The translations under genes were made by a program, and so were the position numbers. The notes under the pieces were generated by a model. It was not told the DNA's origin. It made no database searches and was given only the letters and a program-made list of their open reading frames with translations. A stretch of 64,000 bases of DNA from Synechococcus sp. JA-3-3Ab (GTDB lineage Bacteria; Cyanobacteriota; Cyanobacteriia; Thermostichales; Thermostichaceae): positions 1,856,501-1,920,500 of the forward strand of contig NC_007775.1 of the NCBI RefSeq assembly GCF_000013205.1, written 5' to 3'. Of the stretch, positions 37,901-45,622 are shown one piece after another. How positions within the stretch are numbered: position 1 is the stretch's first letter; each line of letters starts with the position of its first letter.

Positions 37901-39109
37901 TGAGAAGTCACTGCCTCTCTCTCGGTAACGATGGTTGACCCGCAAAATTGTACTTACCTTGCTGCGGGCTTGCTGTACTAGACTCGGGCTATAGGTTAAA
38001 AAGAGAGGACGGTACTGAAAGCTTCCTTTGCTTGAATCCTTCAGGTAATGGCTGCAGTAATCAGCAAAACGGTAATACAACATCAGAGATTTGCCGCTCC
38101 CAGCTCGCCCGTTGATTAGTAGAGGCATAGAGGTGCTTTGGAGAATTTCTTCTTCCTCCATCGACAAAGCTAAGTTCCCCTCTGTAGTCTCCTGGATTTC
38201 CAGCCAGACGTTTTCATCTGCAACCATGGAGTCGGGGTAGGCGCGGCGGGCATATCGCTTCCAAATCTCTAAAGATTGTGGGTGTTGGAGAATATCCGGC
38301 TGATCGGCCCCCCTCCCAAATAGGCAAGTTCGGCGCCCCAGGTCAAACCGCTCTCTCTGCTCCGGAGCGTGGTCGTAAACTCCAATTAAAAATGGAGATA
38401 AGACTTTTTCCTGCTCACATACCTGCACCAGGCTGATAGCCAGATGTATCGAGCCTTCCCGCCAGCACCTAACCTCAGTTTCTGGATAAAACAGTGGTAG
38501 TTTCCAGTAGAGATTCCCTTTCTCATCGCCAATGATGAATTGCTCTACCGCCCGATACACTTGGCGCCGCTGTTCTAGAGAAAGGGCTTGCACTTGCCGA
38601 ACCCATTCCCCGCTTTCCAACACAAGCCGCTCCTGGCGGTTGGGAGTATTTAAAAACTGTGTCCAATCGTACAGTTCGTTGGGCGGAGGGAGGAGCTGGT
38701 TTTGCCGCGCTTCTTCTTGTTCATTTTCCGCTTGCCTTTGTGCCAGCCATGCCTGTAGCTGATCGTCAGACACCCAGTTCCTCACCCGCTCTTGATAGCT
38801 GGGATCCTGCCGCCGCTCCAGGAACTCTCGGTACTCGTGGCTGCCTCTCCCCCAAAGGCCAAACAAGACCAAAACCGGCACCTCTCCCAGATAGCGCAGA
38901 TCAGCCACCAAGCGAACGTTGCGCCGGAGGTTGCGTTTCCAGTAGGGGTAGCGAACGTCGAACAACCGGCTTAAAAGGGTGCGATCCCCCTGCTCCAGCC
39001 GTTCTATCAGCTCCTCAAGGTTGTATGGCGCTCCTGCCTCCAAAACTTCTTCTGGGCAATACACGTACATGGGATCCCACTGCTCAAGCTGTCCTGGTTT
39101 GAAGGCCAT
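34982..39109 (-). CDS. Giant UvrD-like SF1 helicase with unknown N-terminal domain and helical-repeat tail
   Basis: A 1375-residue protein. Residues about 330-800 carry SF1A helicase motifs: Walker A INGRAGSGKSLMLYYRF (near 330), motif II VIFCDEVQDFTQLE (near 538), motif III AFAGDPLQTINPTGF (near 575), motif IV LKNNYRCSPQI (near 622), motif V TAVKGMEFKKIIL (near 735) and motif VI YVGITRPIEALAVVD (near 785). The first ~110 residues (RNVRLVADLRYLGEVPVLVL then Y-REFLE) faintly recall a RelE/ParE toxin fold. Residues 820-1375 look like TPR-type helical repeats (KILGICYFQQQKLEEAVAIW, ERLGCYRDALRFYERFAENR). The middle is AT-richer and poor in GGGATCCC, suggesting transfer. The role is unknown; TRANK1-like helicases or a phage-defence function are possible. 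Confidence 0.75.
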   Translation of the reverse strand: MAFKPGQLEQWDPMYVYCPEEVLEAGAPYNLEELIERLEQGDRTLLSRLFDVRYPYWKRNLRRNVRLVADLRYLGEVPVLVLFGLWGRGSHEYREFLERRQDPSYQERVRNWVSDDQLQAWLAQRQAENEQEEARQNQLLPPPNELYDWTQFLNTPNRQERLVLESGEWVRQVQALSLEQRRQVYRAVEQFIIGDEKGNLYWKLPLFYPETEVRCWREGSIHLAISLVQVCEQEKVLSPFLIGVYDHAPEQRERFDLGRRTCLFGRGADQPDILQHPQSLEIWKRYARRAYPDSMVADENVWLEIQETTEGNLALSMEEEEILQSTSMPLLINGRAGSGKSLMLYYRFADYCSHYLKDSSKGSFQYRPLFLTYSPSLVQQARSKVSTILRVNHRYRERGSDFSEGEIERCQAFFSTFQDYLLSCLPPERQERYQPERYVNFYRFRSWYRGRSDVELAWHTIRTLIKGYGVSDYLDPDCYRELPQADRTVNVEVFDRIYEQVWPGYQERTTYGSYWDDQDLARDVLQNGFLRSIHPVIFCDEVQDFTQLELNIVFCLSPWGKYKLDWAIERLPYAFAGDPLQTINPTGFRWGALRRYLYEHIHAYLLPGHSLEIPSPRELKNNYRCSPQITCFSNLINLWRRVLSNDRGICPQQPWRFQEPGRPAQKFVLDGQDKNLTQHELRSMLRNSTGTVCILPCSIGEELDYVRQDPDLQRVFAEELEQNLKPALLQTVTAVKGMEFKKIILYKFGDCYRQNFSRRLNHYAQEAAEKVSLQLHYFLNQLYVGITRPIEALAVVDTAAGWREFWDPALEIDFWLNHSHLQPDRSQWQTHPPVLAGFAQGTGIQYWTDKNLQDVLDLALGFLRQGVEEGNPELLEDARAFARQAGNQKLEQECQAWILKLQRDYVSAGRQFLSLERSALPNRNLIREAWECFWKAKAWSELQQHRSTHFARCSEIPNYGPLVDLMVVTQSSSAKSMERFRQIVRVRDWLSVEVSPKHSDLTWKVCVEKFLAELEEVFDNLGTFCPKPEDRELFWQETLEALRERLAFLGQRQPFAGQYHKILGICYFQQQKLEEAVAIWDQGGQTEHSRYYRAKIQLEKPPGQVRWLSKDRQDAAVVSKWQEAGRPLAGEWEEYINDVILSLERLKEWPLLLRILIRRREWCRLWEVVQAHPQAWQRGHDYELVASMARDMETNWDELRWKLPGLRDFLQEVVSSVRGEHAWWLQPLEVGLAYERLGCYRDALRFYERFAENRIGRIPRWQRSQIRQRWLLVHKKYRDSLQAEGRPTDLLAEEFSRAQERWREQLPQAEPELEEWDPWPHDFVEHPSPVQSWLLQREQTEAQRLQVAIREELKRLNERQLQQVHSLIQRLLGPG

Positions 39110-39613
39110 CTTAGAGGCGGCCTGCCTTGTCTGTCAGGTCTCTCTCAAAACTTGCTACCAAACTGAGAGACTAACCAAACAACTTCAATTGAAGCTAGAG
39201 TTAGACTTTTAAGCTTTGATAAACTGTGCTGAACTGTTAGAGAATCCAGGCTGTTACCGCGCGGCCCTAACGCCGATGCCTCTGTCAAGCTGTCTGGCGG
39301 CAGCATTCTCAGCAGAAGCCGATCGAACCGGCAGAGAAAAGGTTGCGACAGGGATCCCGCTGGCTCTAGATGAGGTTGTCCAAAGTGAACTTTGGAGAAA
39401 GGTGATGGGATCCTCCCCTAGCTGGATCGGTTTGCCCTCCCTGCTGGCAACAGCGGTCTTGGATCATTGAAGCAGAACGGGGTTTGGATCCCATCTCGTC
39501 TCAATACAGCTTTTTCCGACGTGGGGGGAGTTCTGTAGAACGGTGGGATCCGGTTGTTACCCCTGTTGACCCGTTTTTCAAGAATTGTCCACCCTACTAC
39601 CCAAGGAGCGGCT
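39110..39613. other. Intergenic stretch between helicase and hsp20; no gene supported
   Basis: About 500 bp. An open frame of 84 codons exists (39216-39470) but shows no protein-like pattern. The left part is AT-rich and would hold the helicase promoter; the right part, with several GGGATCC-type octamers, should hold the hsp20 promoter. No CIRCE-like inverted repeat was seen. Confidence 0.45.
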
Positions 39614-40087
39614 ATGCAATTGGTTTACTTCACCCCCATCCTCGATGTGCGCGTGCAGCAAAGCACCCTTGACTTCCCGAGGCAGCAGAGCTCTGGAGAG
39701 CACCCTCGCACTTTCTTCCCCACGCCATTACAGGTTTGGGAGAGCGGCGAAGCCTACATCGTCCAGTTGTGGGCGCCGGGGGCCAATCGGGAACGCTTCC
39801 ACATCGAGGCCACAGCCCAGCAGCTCTCCATCAGCGGTGAGATCCAGCTTCAAGGCCCTGAAGGTGCTGAATTACGCTACCAAGAGGTGGAGCCTCAGCC
39901 TTTTCAACGCACCCTCAAGCTAGCCAAAAGCATTCAGCCGGAAAAAGTCTCGGCCATCTACCGGGATGGCATTCTCACCCTCACCCTGCCCAAGGCCGAT
40001 GCCGTGCGGGCGGTCAAAGTTCAGATAGGAACCTCAACTTCCGCAGCTGAGCCGGAAACTTTAACGGTGGAAAGCCAGCCTGCCTAG
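39614..40087 (+). CDS. hspA: Small heat shock protein (Hsp20 / alpha-crystallin)
   Basis: A 157-residue ATP-independent holdase chaperone. The alpha-crystallin domain runs from about residue 35 to 135: VWESGEAYIVQLWAPGANRE, LSISGEIQLQG, FQRTLKLAKSIQPEKVSAIY, then the typical RDGILTLTLPKA strand. A short Ala/Ser/Glu tail follows and a clear IXI-type motif is not obvious. The ATG at 39614 has AAGGAG six bases upstream, which decides it over an earlier in-frame start at 39554. In cyanobacteria HspA protects phycobilisomes and membranes under heat. Confidence 0.9.
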   Translation: MQLVYFTPILDVRVQQSTLDFPRQQSSGEHPRTFFPTPLQVWESGEAYIVQLWAPGANRERFHIEATAQQLSISGEIQLQGPEGAELRYQEVEPQPFQRTLKLAKSIQPEKVSAIYRDGILTLTLPKADAVRAVKVQIGTSTSAAEPETLTVESQPA

Positions 40088-40088
40088 T

Positions 40089-40128
40089 CTCCCTTCTCCC
40101 CAAGCGAGAGGGGGCAGGGGGGAGGGAG
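40089..40128. terminator. Possible hairpin between convergent hsp20 and SAM hydrolase genes
   Basis: CTCCC plus TTCTCCC on the left can pair with GGGGGGA plus GGGAG on the right, including wobble pairs. It lies in the 46-bp space between two convergent genes. No T-run follows, so this is a weak candidate for a bidirectional terminator. Confidence 0.3.
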
Positions 40129-40133
40129 TTCGG

Positions 40134-40916
40134 CTAGCTATCCCACTGCACGCGCACCTCGTCCCCTACTTTGAAATCCAAGGTGCGGCTGGCGTTGCCC
40201 CGGTTTTGCGCGATCTCCACCCAGCCGGAGCTGCCCACCAGGGCAAGCAGCTCGCCCTCGCTTCCCTCGGCAAAGGTGGCGGCGGAGCGGATGGTGATCC
40301 CCTTGATCCAGGCCCTCCAGTTGCGGCCCTCTACCCAGTTGCCAGGGAGAGTGGTGATGCCGTTGCCGAAGCGGTCGATGGACTGGATCACGCCGCGGCC
40401 GCCGTCGGGTTCTGCCTGAGGTGGCGGCCAGTCCCAGCGAACCAGCTCGGCCACATCCAAGGGATCCCCCAACTCTGCCAAGGGGATCCCGTTGGCCAGG
40501 TGGGCGGCCACGGGGGCAAAAATATCCCGCCCGTGAAAGGTACGGCTGGGGGAGGGGGTGCGCCAATAGCGGGGTCGGTTGAGTTCCACAGCAGCTAGAG
40601 GTGGGGATTGCTCCAGAACGCCGCTGAAGAGGCCATTGTCAGGGCCGACCAAATAGCCTCCTTGGGTTTGGATGGCCACCGCCCTTCGGCTGCTCCCCAC
40701 CCCTGGATCTACCACCGCTAGGTGAATGGTTTCAGAAGGTAAATGGGGATAGGCCGTCATCAAGGCAAAACGGGCCGCTGCCACGTCCTGAGGCGGGATT
40801 TCGTGGCTAAGGTCGATAAACTGAACCTGGGGCGCGATCCCCCAAATCACCCCCTTCAGAATGCCCACGTAGGGATCCTGAAGACCAAAATCAGTGAGTA
40901 GGCTAATGACCTTCAT
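40134..40916 (-). CDS. SAM hydroxide adenosyltransferase (DUF62, SAM hydrolase family)
   Basis: 260 residues matching the fluorinase/DUF62 superfamily: ISLLTDFGLQDPYVGILKGV at the start, IDLSHEIPPQDV, VVDPGVGSSRRAVAI, VGPDNGLFSGVL and the diagnostic TFHGRDIFAPVAAHLANG. DUF62 enzymes hydrolyse S-adenosylmethionine to adenosine and methionine using an Asp-Arg-His-activated water or hydroxide. The physiological purpose is unclear. No halogen-site features specific to fluorinases are evident. It lies just outside the IS607 element. Confidence 0.88.
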   Translation of the reverse strand: MKVISLLTDFGLQDPYVGILKGVIWGIAPQVQFIDLSHEIPPQDVAAARFALMTAYPHLPSETIHLAVVDPGVGSSRRAVAIQTQGGYLVGPDNGLFSGVLEQSPPLAAVELNRPRYWRTPSPSRTFHGRDIFAPVAAHLANGIPLAELGDPLDVAELVRWDWPPPQAEPDGGRGVIQSIDRFGNGITTLPGNWVEGRNWRAWIKGITIRSAATFAEGSEGELLALVGSSGWVEIAQNRGNASRTLDFKVGDEVRVQWDS

Positions 40917-40959
40917 TGGCGAGCTAAGCAGCGCTTGCCAGCCCTCTGGGAACTTTTAG

Positions 40960-41130
40960 CTGATACATTTACGCTGAACACTGCTGAGCATTACTGCTCA
41001 GCGGTGAAGCGATAGCATTCTGTCCGTTTCCGTTGTCACTACGCGATGCTGACGCGACCGCGCTACTCGGACGGAGTCCAAACAGAAAGGCGGTATCCCG
41101 CAAAGCCCTGAGCATAACACCCAGGGCGCC
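40960..41130 (-). ncRNA. Candidate TnpB guide (omega) RNA at element 3' end
   Basis: By analogy with known TnpB systems, the guide RNA overlaps the tnpB 3' end and the element right end. Here a perfect eight-base-pair hairpin (40983-41002, GCTGAGCA-loop-TGCTCAGC on the minus strand) lies just before the end, and the second copy (58402-58421) keeps it with one compensatory pair change. The 5' limit given is approximate. Confidence 0.4.
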
Positions 41131-42216
41131 TTGCCAATCTCGTGGTAGCCTATGGTTGCACTTTGGGCATCTAAACACCTTTGCGCCACCCAACTTGGTG
41201 TGGATGTGCCCGCACTTGGTACAGGTTTTGCTGGTGTACGCTTCCGATACTTCCACGACAACCACGTTTTTCTTCTTGGCTTGAAACTTCAGGAGCTGCT
41301 TGAACCGGTAGTGCGCCCAGGTGAGCATCGCCCTTGCTGTCTTGCTACCAAACTTCCTCCCTGCCTTGGCAACCATCTTGGCTGACTCGAAAGTGGGGAG
41401 GAATATCAATCGGTAGTTATCCGTCAGGAACGCCGCTACCTTGCGATGGCACTCGTCCACCAAGTTCCTGATTCTCTCCCGCAGACGAAACGCCGCTTGC
41501 CGCATTCGCCTACGCTTGGGTCTCGGTGCTTTACTCAGCCTAGATTGCAGATCGTCTAGGTGGTAGCACAGCCGAACGATCCTGCCAAAGTCTCCCTTGG
41601 CGATATCTACAAAGCCCGCCCCATCAAACCCTGTAAGGAAGCTTCTTACTCCAGGATCAAGTGCGATCACCCCCTTTGCTAACGAACACTGCTCGTTCAC
41701 GGGCTCAGGAAAGATGGCATACCATCTGTCTTTCACCCGCATTAGCTCAGTTCCACGTGCCCATTCTCTGGGCATCTCCTCGGATGCACGAAACGCCAAG
41801 CCTCGGGTGAGTTTCGGATACCACGTCCCATTGCGAAAGTTGCCGGCGTTGAATTGCAGCGTATGCGACCTGTCCCGCACACTGCGAAACCTCGCGTCTT
41901 TGCTTCGGCGAAACGCCAACCACGCCTCGACGACCGCGTTCTGCTTGATGTGGCAGGGGGCGTCCTTCACCCACTCGGGCAGGTCGGAGCGCAGGATGAT
42001 GTCCCGCAGCTTTCTGGCCGTTTTTAGGGCACCATGCTGGCGCTGATAGGCAATCGCTTGGTTGTAGCAGTACCGGCACGCCGCTTGCCACCGCTTCCAA
42101 ACTTTAGCCAGCGCTGGCTCCGGATAAATCCGTATCTTTCTCGATTGCAGCCCGGTATTTTCTGAGTCCGTAGAGCCGACTGCTGAAGCAGTGCAGGATG
42201 GTGAGGATATCCTCAA
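40969..42216 (-). CDS. tnpB: TnpB RNA-guided nuclease of IS607 element
   Basis: About 415 residues. The RuvC-like core is present: ALDPGVRSFLTGFD (first Asp), FLPTFESAKMVAKAG (Glu), and RLPRDWQGALGV (last Asp). The zinc finger is CTKCGHIHTKL...FRCPKCNHR. The N-terminal half starts RIYPEPALAKVWKRWQAACR. TnpB cuts DNA next to a transposon-specific motif under guide RNA direction, preserving the element. The start is unclear: no ATG or GTG precedes the conserved region closely; a TTG at 42216, inside the 3' part of tnpA, is offered. The C-terminus contains a 21-bp segment found again at ruvC. Confidence 0.85.
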   Translation of the reverse strand: MRISSPSCTASAVGSTDSENTGLQSRKIRIYPEPALAKVWKRWQAACRYCYNQAIAYQRQHGALKTARKLRDIILRSDLPEWVKDAPCHIKQNAVVEAWLAFRRSKDARFRSVRDRSHTLQFNAGNFRNGTWYPKLTRGLAFRASEEMPREWARGTELMRVKDRWYAIFPEPVNEQCSLAKGVIALDPGVRSFLTGFDGAGFVDIAKGDFGRIVRLCYHLDDLQSRLSKAPRPKRRRMRQAAFRLRERIRNLVDECHRKVAAFLTDNYRLIFLPTFESAKMVAKAGRKFGSKTARAMLTWAHYRFKQLLKFQAKKKNVVVVEVSEAYTSKTCTKCGHIHTKLGGAKVFRCPKCNHRLPRDWQGALGVMLRALRDTAFLFGLRPSSAVASASRSDNGNGQNAIASPLSSNAQQCSA

Positions 42217-42697
42217 CCAGTTCCTGCTGGGGAGAGAGGTGATCGTCATCGAGAACCAAGACTTCGCACCCGTATTGACGGCAGTACCACTCAACGAACT
42301 CAAATCCAAACCGGCAGAGTCGATCCCGGTGAGCGACCACAATTGTTCCGATATCTCCTGCACGGACTCGTTCCAATAAGGCAAGGAACTTTGGTCTTTT
42401 GAAGTCGAGACCGCCGCCAACCTCTCCGACCACTTCGGCTCCAGGATAGAGGTTAACCAGTCTTGCAATCTGTCTCTCCAAGTCTGACTTTTGCCCTCGA
42501 CTGCTGACTCGGGCGTACAAAACGACTCGTTTGGCTTTCTTTGGCGTTCTGATGTAGCTGTCGAGGTCATACCTTCTTGCCCTACCAGATGGAGTACGTA
42601 TTGCTTTGATCCAGCCCTTCTGTTCCCATCGCCTCAAGGTGTGGAGACACACCCCAAAATAATCCGCCGCTTCTCTCGGTTTTACATACCTAGCCAT
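42104..42697 (-). CDS. tnpA: IS607-family serine recombinase TnpA
   Basis: 197 residues. A MerR-like helix-turn-helix at the N-terminus (VKPREAADYFGVCLHTLRRW) is followed by the small serine recombinase domain: LYARVSSRGQKSDLERQ with the catalytic serine, GGLDFKRPKFLALLERV and VAHRDRLCRFGFEFVEWYC. This is the IS607 transposase type, which joins ends through a circular intermediate with little target specificity. The ATG at 42697 is clear. Its 3' end overlaps tnpB by roughly 110 bases, as is common in these elements. Confidence 0.92.
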   Translation of the reverse strand: MARYVKPREAADYFGVCLHTLRRWEQKGWIKAIRTPSGRARRYDLDSYIRTPKKAKRVVLYARVSSRGQKSDLERQIARLVNLYPGAEVVGEVGGGLDFKRPKFLALLERVRAGDIGTIVVAHRDRLCRFGFEFVEWYCRQYGCEVLVLDDDHLSPQQELVEDILTILHCFSSRLYGLRKYRAAIEKDTDLSGASAG

Positions 42698-42790
42698 ACC
42701 AAGCAGCCATACTGAACATACTGTACATTATTTTCAGTATAGTCCAGCATATCATTGACTAGAGTCATGCTCTCCTACGGCAGGTGGTTT

Positions 42791-43546
42791 TTACGGGGAA
42801 GAGGAGTCTTTTGCCAGTTCCGGCTGCAGCGGCTGGGGATCGGCAATGTTGGGCAGCTCCAGACAGTAGCCCGCCCCGTAGACAGTTTTGATGTACTGGG
42901 GGTGGCGCGGATCCGGCTCCAGCTTGGTGCGCAGATGGCGGATGTGGACGCGAATGGTCTCGATGTCGTCGTCGGGCTCGTAGCCCCACACTTCCTGCAG
43001 GATTTCGCTGGGGGAGACTGTCTGGCCGTGCCGCTGCATCAGGCAGTGGAGCAGGTCAAACTCCAGGTGGGTGAGCTTAATGGTTTTGCCAAACCACACC
43101 GCCTCGAAGCGCTCTGGCACCAGGGTGAGGGGGCCATAGGTGAGGATCTCGCCGTGTTTGGCCGTCTGGGGAATGCGATCGGCACGTCGCAGCAGGGCCC
43201 GCACCCGCACCAGCAGCTCCTGCACCTCAAAGGGTTTGGTCAGGTAGTCGTCGGCGCCAGCGTTGAAGCCTTCAATCTTGTCTTGGGTTTGGCCGAGGGC
43301 GGTGAGCATCAGGATCGGGATCTCGCTGGTGCGCTCCTCCCGCCGCAAGCGCTGGCAAACCGTCAGGCCGTCCACCTGGGGCAGCATCAGGTCGAGAATG
43401 ATGAGATCCGGAAGAACCTGCAGAGCCAGTGCTTGTCCGCGTACCCCATCGGTGGCCTTCACGACCTCATAGCCCGCCAACTCCAGATTGATACGCAGAA
43501 TATCCAGAATTGAAGGGTCGTCCTCAATGATGAGTATGCGAGCCAT
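42791..43546 (-). CDS. rpaA: OmpR-type response regulator, RpaA orthologue
   Basis: 251 residues. Receiver domain with acidic pocket (IIEDD) and phospho-Asp52 ([12 protein letters not shown]), then a winged-helix domain. The stretches [58 protein letters not shown] and [14 protein letters not shown] match RpaA rather than RpaB. RpaA is phosphorylated by SasA and converts KaiABC timing into genome-wide transcription. It stands alone, with the IS607 end only about 18 bases past its stop codon, so the element nearly disrupted it. Confidence 0.9.
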   Translation of the reverse strand: MARILIIEDDPSILDILRINLELAGYEVVKATDGVRGQALALQVLPDLIILDLMLPQVDGLTVCQRLRREERTSEIPILMLTALGQTQDKIEGFNAGADDYLTKPFEVQELLVRVRALLRRADRIPQTAKHGEILTYGPLTLVPERFEAVWFGKTIKLTHLEFDLLHCLMQRHGQTVSPSEILQEVWGYEPDDDIETIRVHIRHLRTKLEPDPRHPQYIKTVYGAGYCLELPNIADPQPLQPELAKDSSSP

Positions 43547-43693
43547 AGCCGGTTGCAGCCCAAACTGCGGATAAAACGTTTTGTTAAATCAGCTAACAAG
43601 AGTCCAAAGCTTTACGACTCAAAGTTTACTTAATTCTAGCCTCATTGCAAATCTGGCCGGGAGGCGGGTGGGCGCGGCTCCAGGGGAGACCCT

Positions 43694-45472
43694 TCATCCG
43701 GCTTGGCGGGCACGCTTTTTCGGATCCCCTTTGGGAATGGCGGCGATGAGGCGGCGGGTATAGTCCTGCTGCGGGTTCCGGTAGATCTGAGCGGCAGGGC
43801 CAATTTCTTCGATGCGGCCTCGGTTCATGACCAGAATGCGGTCGCTCATGAACTTGACCACGCTCAGGTCGTGGGAGATGAACAGATAGGTCAGTCCCAG
43901 CTCCTCCTGCAGATCCTTGAGCAAGTTCAGCACCTGGGCCTGTACGGAGACATCCAGGGAAGACACTGCCTCGTCGCAGACGAGCAGGCGCGGCTCCGAA
44001 GCCAGGGCGCGGGCGATGCAAATCCGCTGCCGCTGCCCGCCGGAAAACTGGTGGGGCAGACGATCCAGCGCCTCGGGATCCAACCCGACTCGTTCAAACA
44101 GGCGTTGGGCTCGTGCTCGCCGCTCGGCGGCGTTTCTCCCCATCCCGTGCAGCACCATCGGCTCCATGACGCTGGCTCCCACACTCATGCGCGGATCCAA
44201 AGAGGCTGCCGGATCCTGAAAGATAAGCTGGATCTCGCGGCGCAAGCGGCGCAGGCGCCGAGGCGGCAGGCGGAGCCAGTCTTCTCCGTCGTAGATTACC
44301 TGGCCGGAACTGGCGCGGATTAGACGCAACAGGGTTCGCCCCAGGGTGGTTTTGCCGCAGCCGGACTCGCCCACCACCCCCAGGGTTTCGCCTGGATACA
44401 GGTCGAAGCTGATCCCGTCCACAGCTCGGATCTCGCCCACCTGGCGGCCCAATGGCCCGCGACGGACGGCATAGTGGGTGCGCAACTCCCGCACCTGCAA
44501 CAGAGGGGGCTGGCTGCATATCTGGCGCAGCCGTTCTTCCTCTTCGGCGGCTGGGATCTCCAGTTGCTGCCACCGCTCCTCGAGGGATCCCCCCTTTTCC
44601 TGGAAATCCTGGACGGTGGGCAGCCGCCGCAACCGCCGCTCCAACGGTGGGCGACAGGCCAGCAGGCCGCGGGTGTAGGGGTGCTGGGGATCCCAAAAGA
44701 TCTGTTTCACCGATCCTTGTTCCACGGCTTGGCCCCGGCACATCACCACCACCTGATCCGCCAATTCCGCCACCAAATTGAGGTCGTGGGTGATGAAGAG
44801 GATCGCCATCTGTCGCTGCTGCTGCAGATCCCGGAGCAGGCGCAAGATCTCGGCTTGCACCGTTACATCCAAGGCGGTAGTCGGCTCATCAGCAATCAAC
44901 AGCTTGGGGTTAGAGGCGATGGCACAGGCGATGGCCGCCCGCTGGATCTGGCCGCCGGAGAGCTGATGGGGATAGCGCTCCAGCATCTGGGGAGAAAGCT
45001 GCACTTCCTCAAACAGGCGGATGGCTTGGGCGCGGAGCTCCGCTGGGGGGAGGGAGGTGTGGGCCCTCAGGGTTTCCCGCAACTGCTGGCCACAGGTGTA
45101 GAGGGGGTTGAGGGCGGTGCTCGGCTCTTGGAAGATCATGGCGATCTGGGAGCCGCGGTAGCGCCGCCGTTGCCGGGGATCCAGCCGCAGCCAGTCCACT
45201 GTTCCCTGGGGGCCCTGGAAGAGAATGGTGCCTTCCACCCGAGCGGAGCTGGGCAGCAAGTCCATCAGCGTCAGGGCGGTTATGGTCTTGCCGGATCCGG
45301 ATTCCCCCACTAAGCCCAGGACTTGTCCGGCCCCCAGTTGAAAGGACAGCCCATCCACCACCGGGGATCCCAAGCATTCTGCCTGGCTGCCGGCAGTGCG
45401 GCTGGGCAAGAAAACCCGCAACCCCTGAACAGTCAGAAGGGCAGAAGTGACAACCGGAGCGACATCGGCCAT
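43694..45472 (-). CDS. Fused double ATP-binding protein of an oligopeptide/dipeptide ABC importer
   Basis: 592 residues with two complete DppD/DppF-like nucleotide-binding domains. The first (about 10-270) has [20 protein letters not shown], signature [16 protein letters not shown] and Walker [13 protein letters not shown]. The second (about 325-585) has [36 protein letters not shown] and [12 protein letters not shown]. The [13 protein letters not shown] segment after the first is the peptide-transporter C-terminal domain. This fused form is like YejF/GsiA. The permeases and binding protein are not adjacent, so its partners are encoded elsewhere. Confidence 0.9.
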   Translation of the reverse strand: MADVAPVVTSALLTVQGLRVFLPSRTAGSQAECLGSPVVDGLSFQLGAGQVLGLVGESGSGKTITALTLMDLLPSSARVEGTILFQGPQGTVDWLRLDPRQRRRYRGSQIAMIFQEPSTALNPLYTCGQQLRETLRAHTSLPPAELRAQAIRLFEEVQLSPQMLERYPHQLSGGQIQRAAIACAIASNPKLLIADEPTTALDVTVQAEILRLLRDLQQQRQMAILFITHDLNLVAELADQVVVMCRGQAVEQGSVKQIFWDPQHPYTRGLLACRPPLERRLRRLPTVQDFQEKGGSLEERWQQLEIPAAEEEERLRQICSQPPLLQVRELRTHYAVRRGPLGRQVGEIRAVDGISFDLYPGETLGVVGESGCGKTTLGRTLLRLIRASSGQVIYDGEDWLRLPPRRLRRLRREIQLIFQDPAASLDPRMSVGASVMEPMVLHGMGRNAAERRARAQRLFERVGLDPEALDRLPHQFSGGQRQRICIARALASEPRLLVCDEAVSSLDVSVQAQVLNLLKDLQEELGLTYLFISHDLSVVKFMSDRILVMNRGRIEEIGPAAQIYRNPQQDYTRRLIAAIPKGDPKKRARQAG

Positions 45473-45622
45473 GGCTGAGGGCGGCGATCGAGGAATTGGC
45501 AGGATTATAGACCACCGCTCCAGCTTCCCTTCTTTCCCCGCTGGGGTAGCTCCAGGACTTCGGCAGCGTCGCTGAGGGAGTCTGGGTCTCAGCTACAAAC
45601 TCAGCTCAGGATTGCCAAAACC

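Larger units (their letters stand above)
40960..42773 (-). mobile_element. Complete IS607-family element (TnpA serine recombinase + TnpB)
   Basis: About 1.81 kb, read on the minus strand. The upstream end is GAGCATGACTCTAGTCAAT at 42773 and downward. The downstream end is GCAGTGTTCAGCGTAAATG then TATCAG, finishing at 40960, nine bases beyond the tnpB stop. Both ends were placed by comparison with the shorter relative at 58139-58444, whose flanks differ. Both proteins look intact, so it may be active. No target duplication is seen, as expected for IS607. Confidence 0.85.

Noticed and set aside
39216-39470. 84-codon open frame between the helicase and hsp20
   Set aside because: Composition and residue pattern are not protein-like and no start signal is seen; treated as intergenic.
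40134-40916. Fluorinase or chlorinase identity for the DUF62 protein
   Set aside because: Only general superfamily motifs are seen; SAM hydroxide adenosyltransferase is far commoner.
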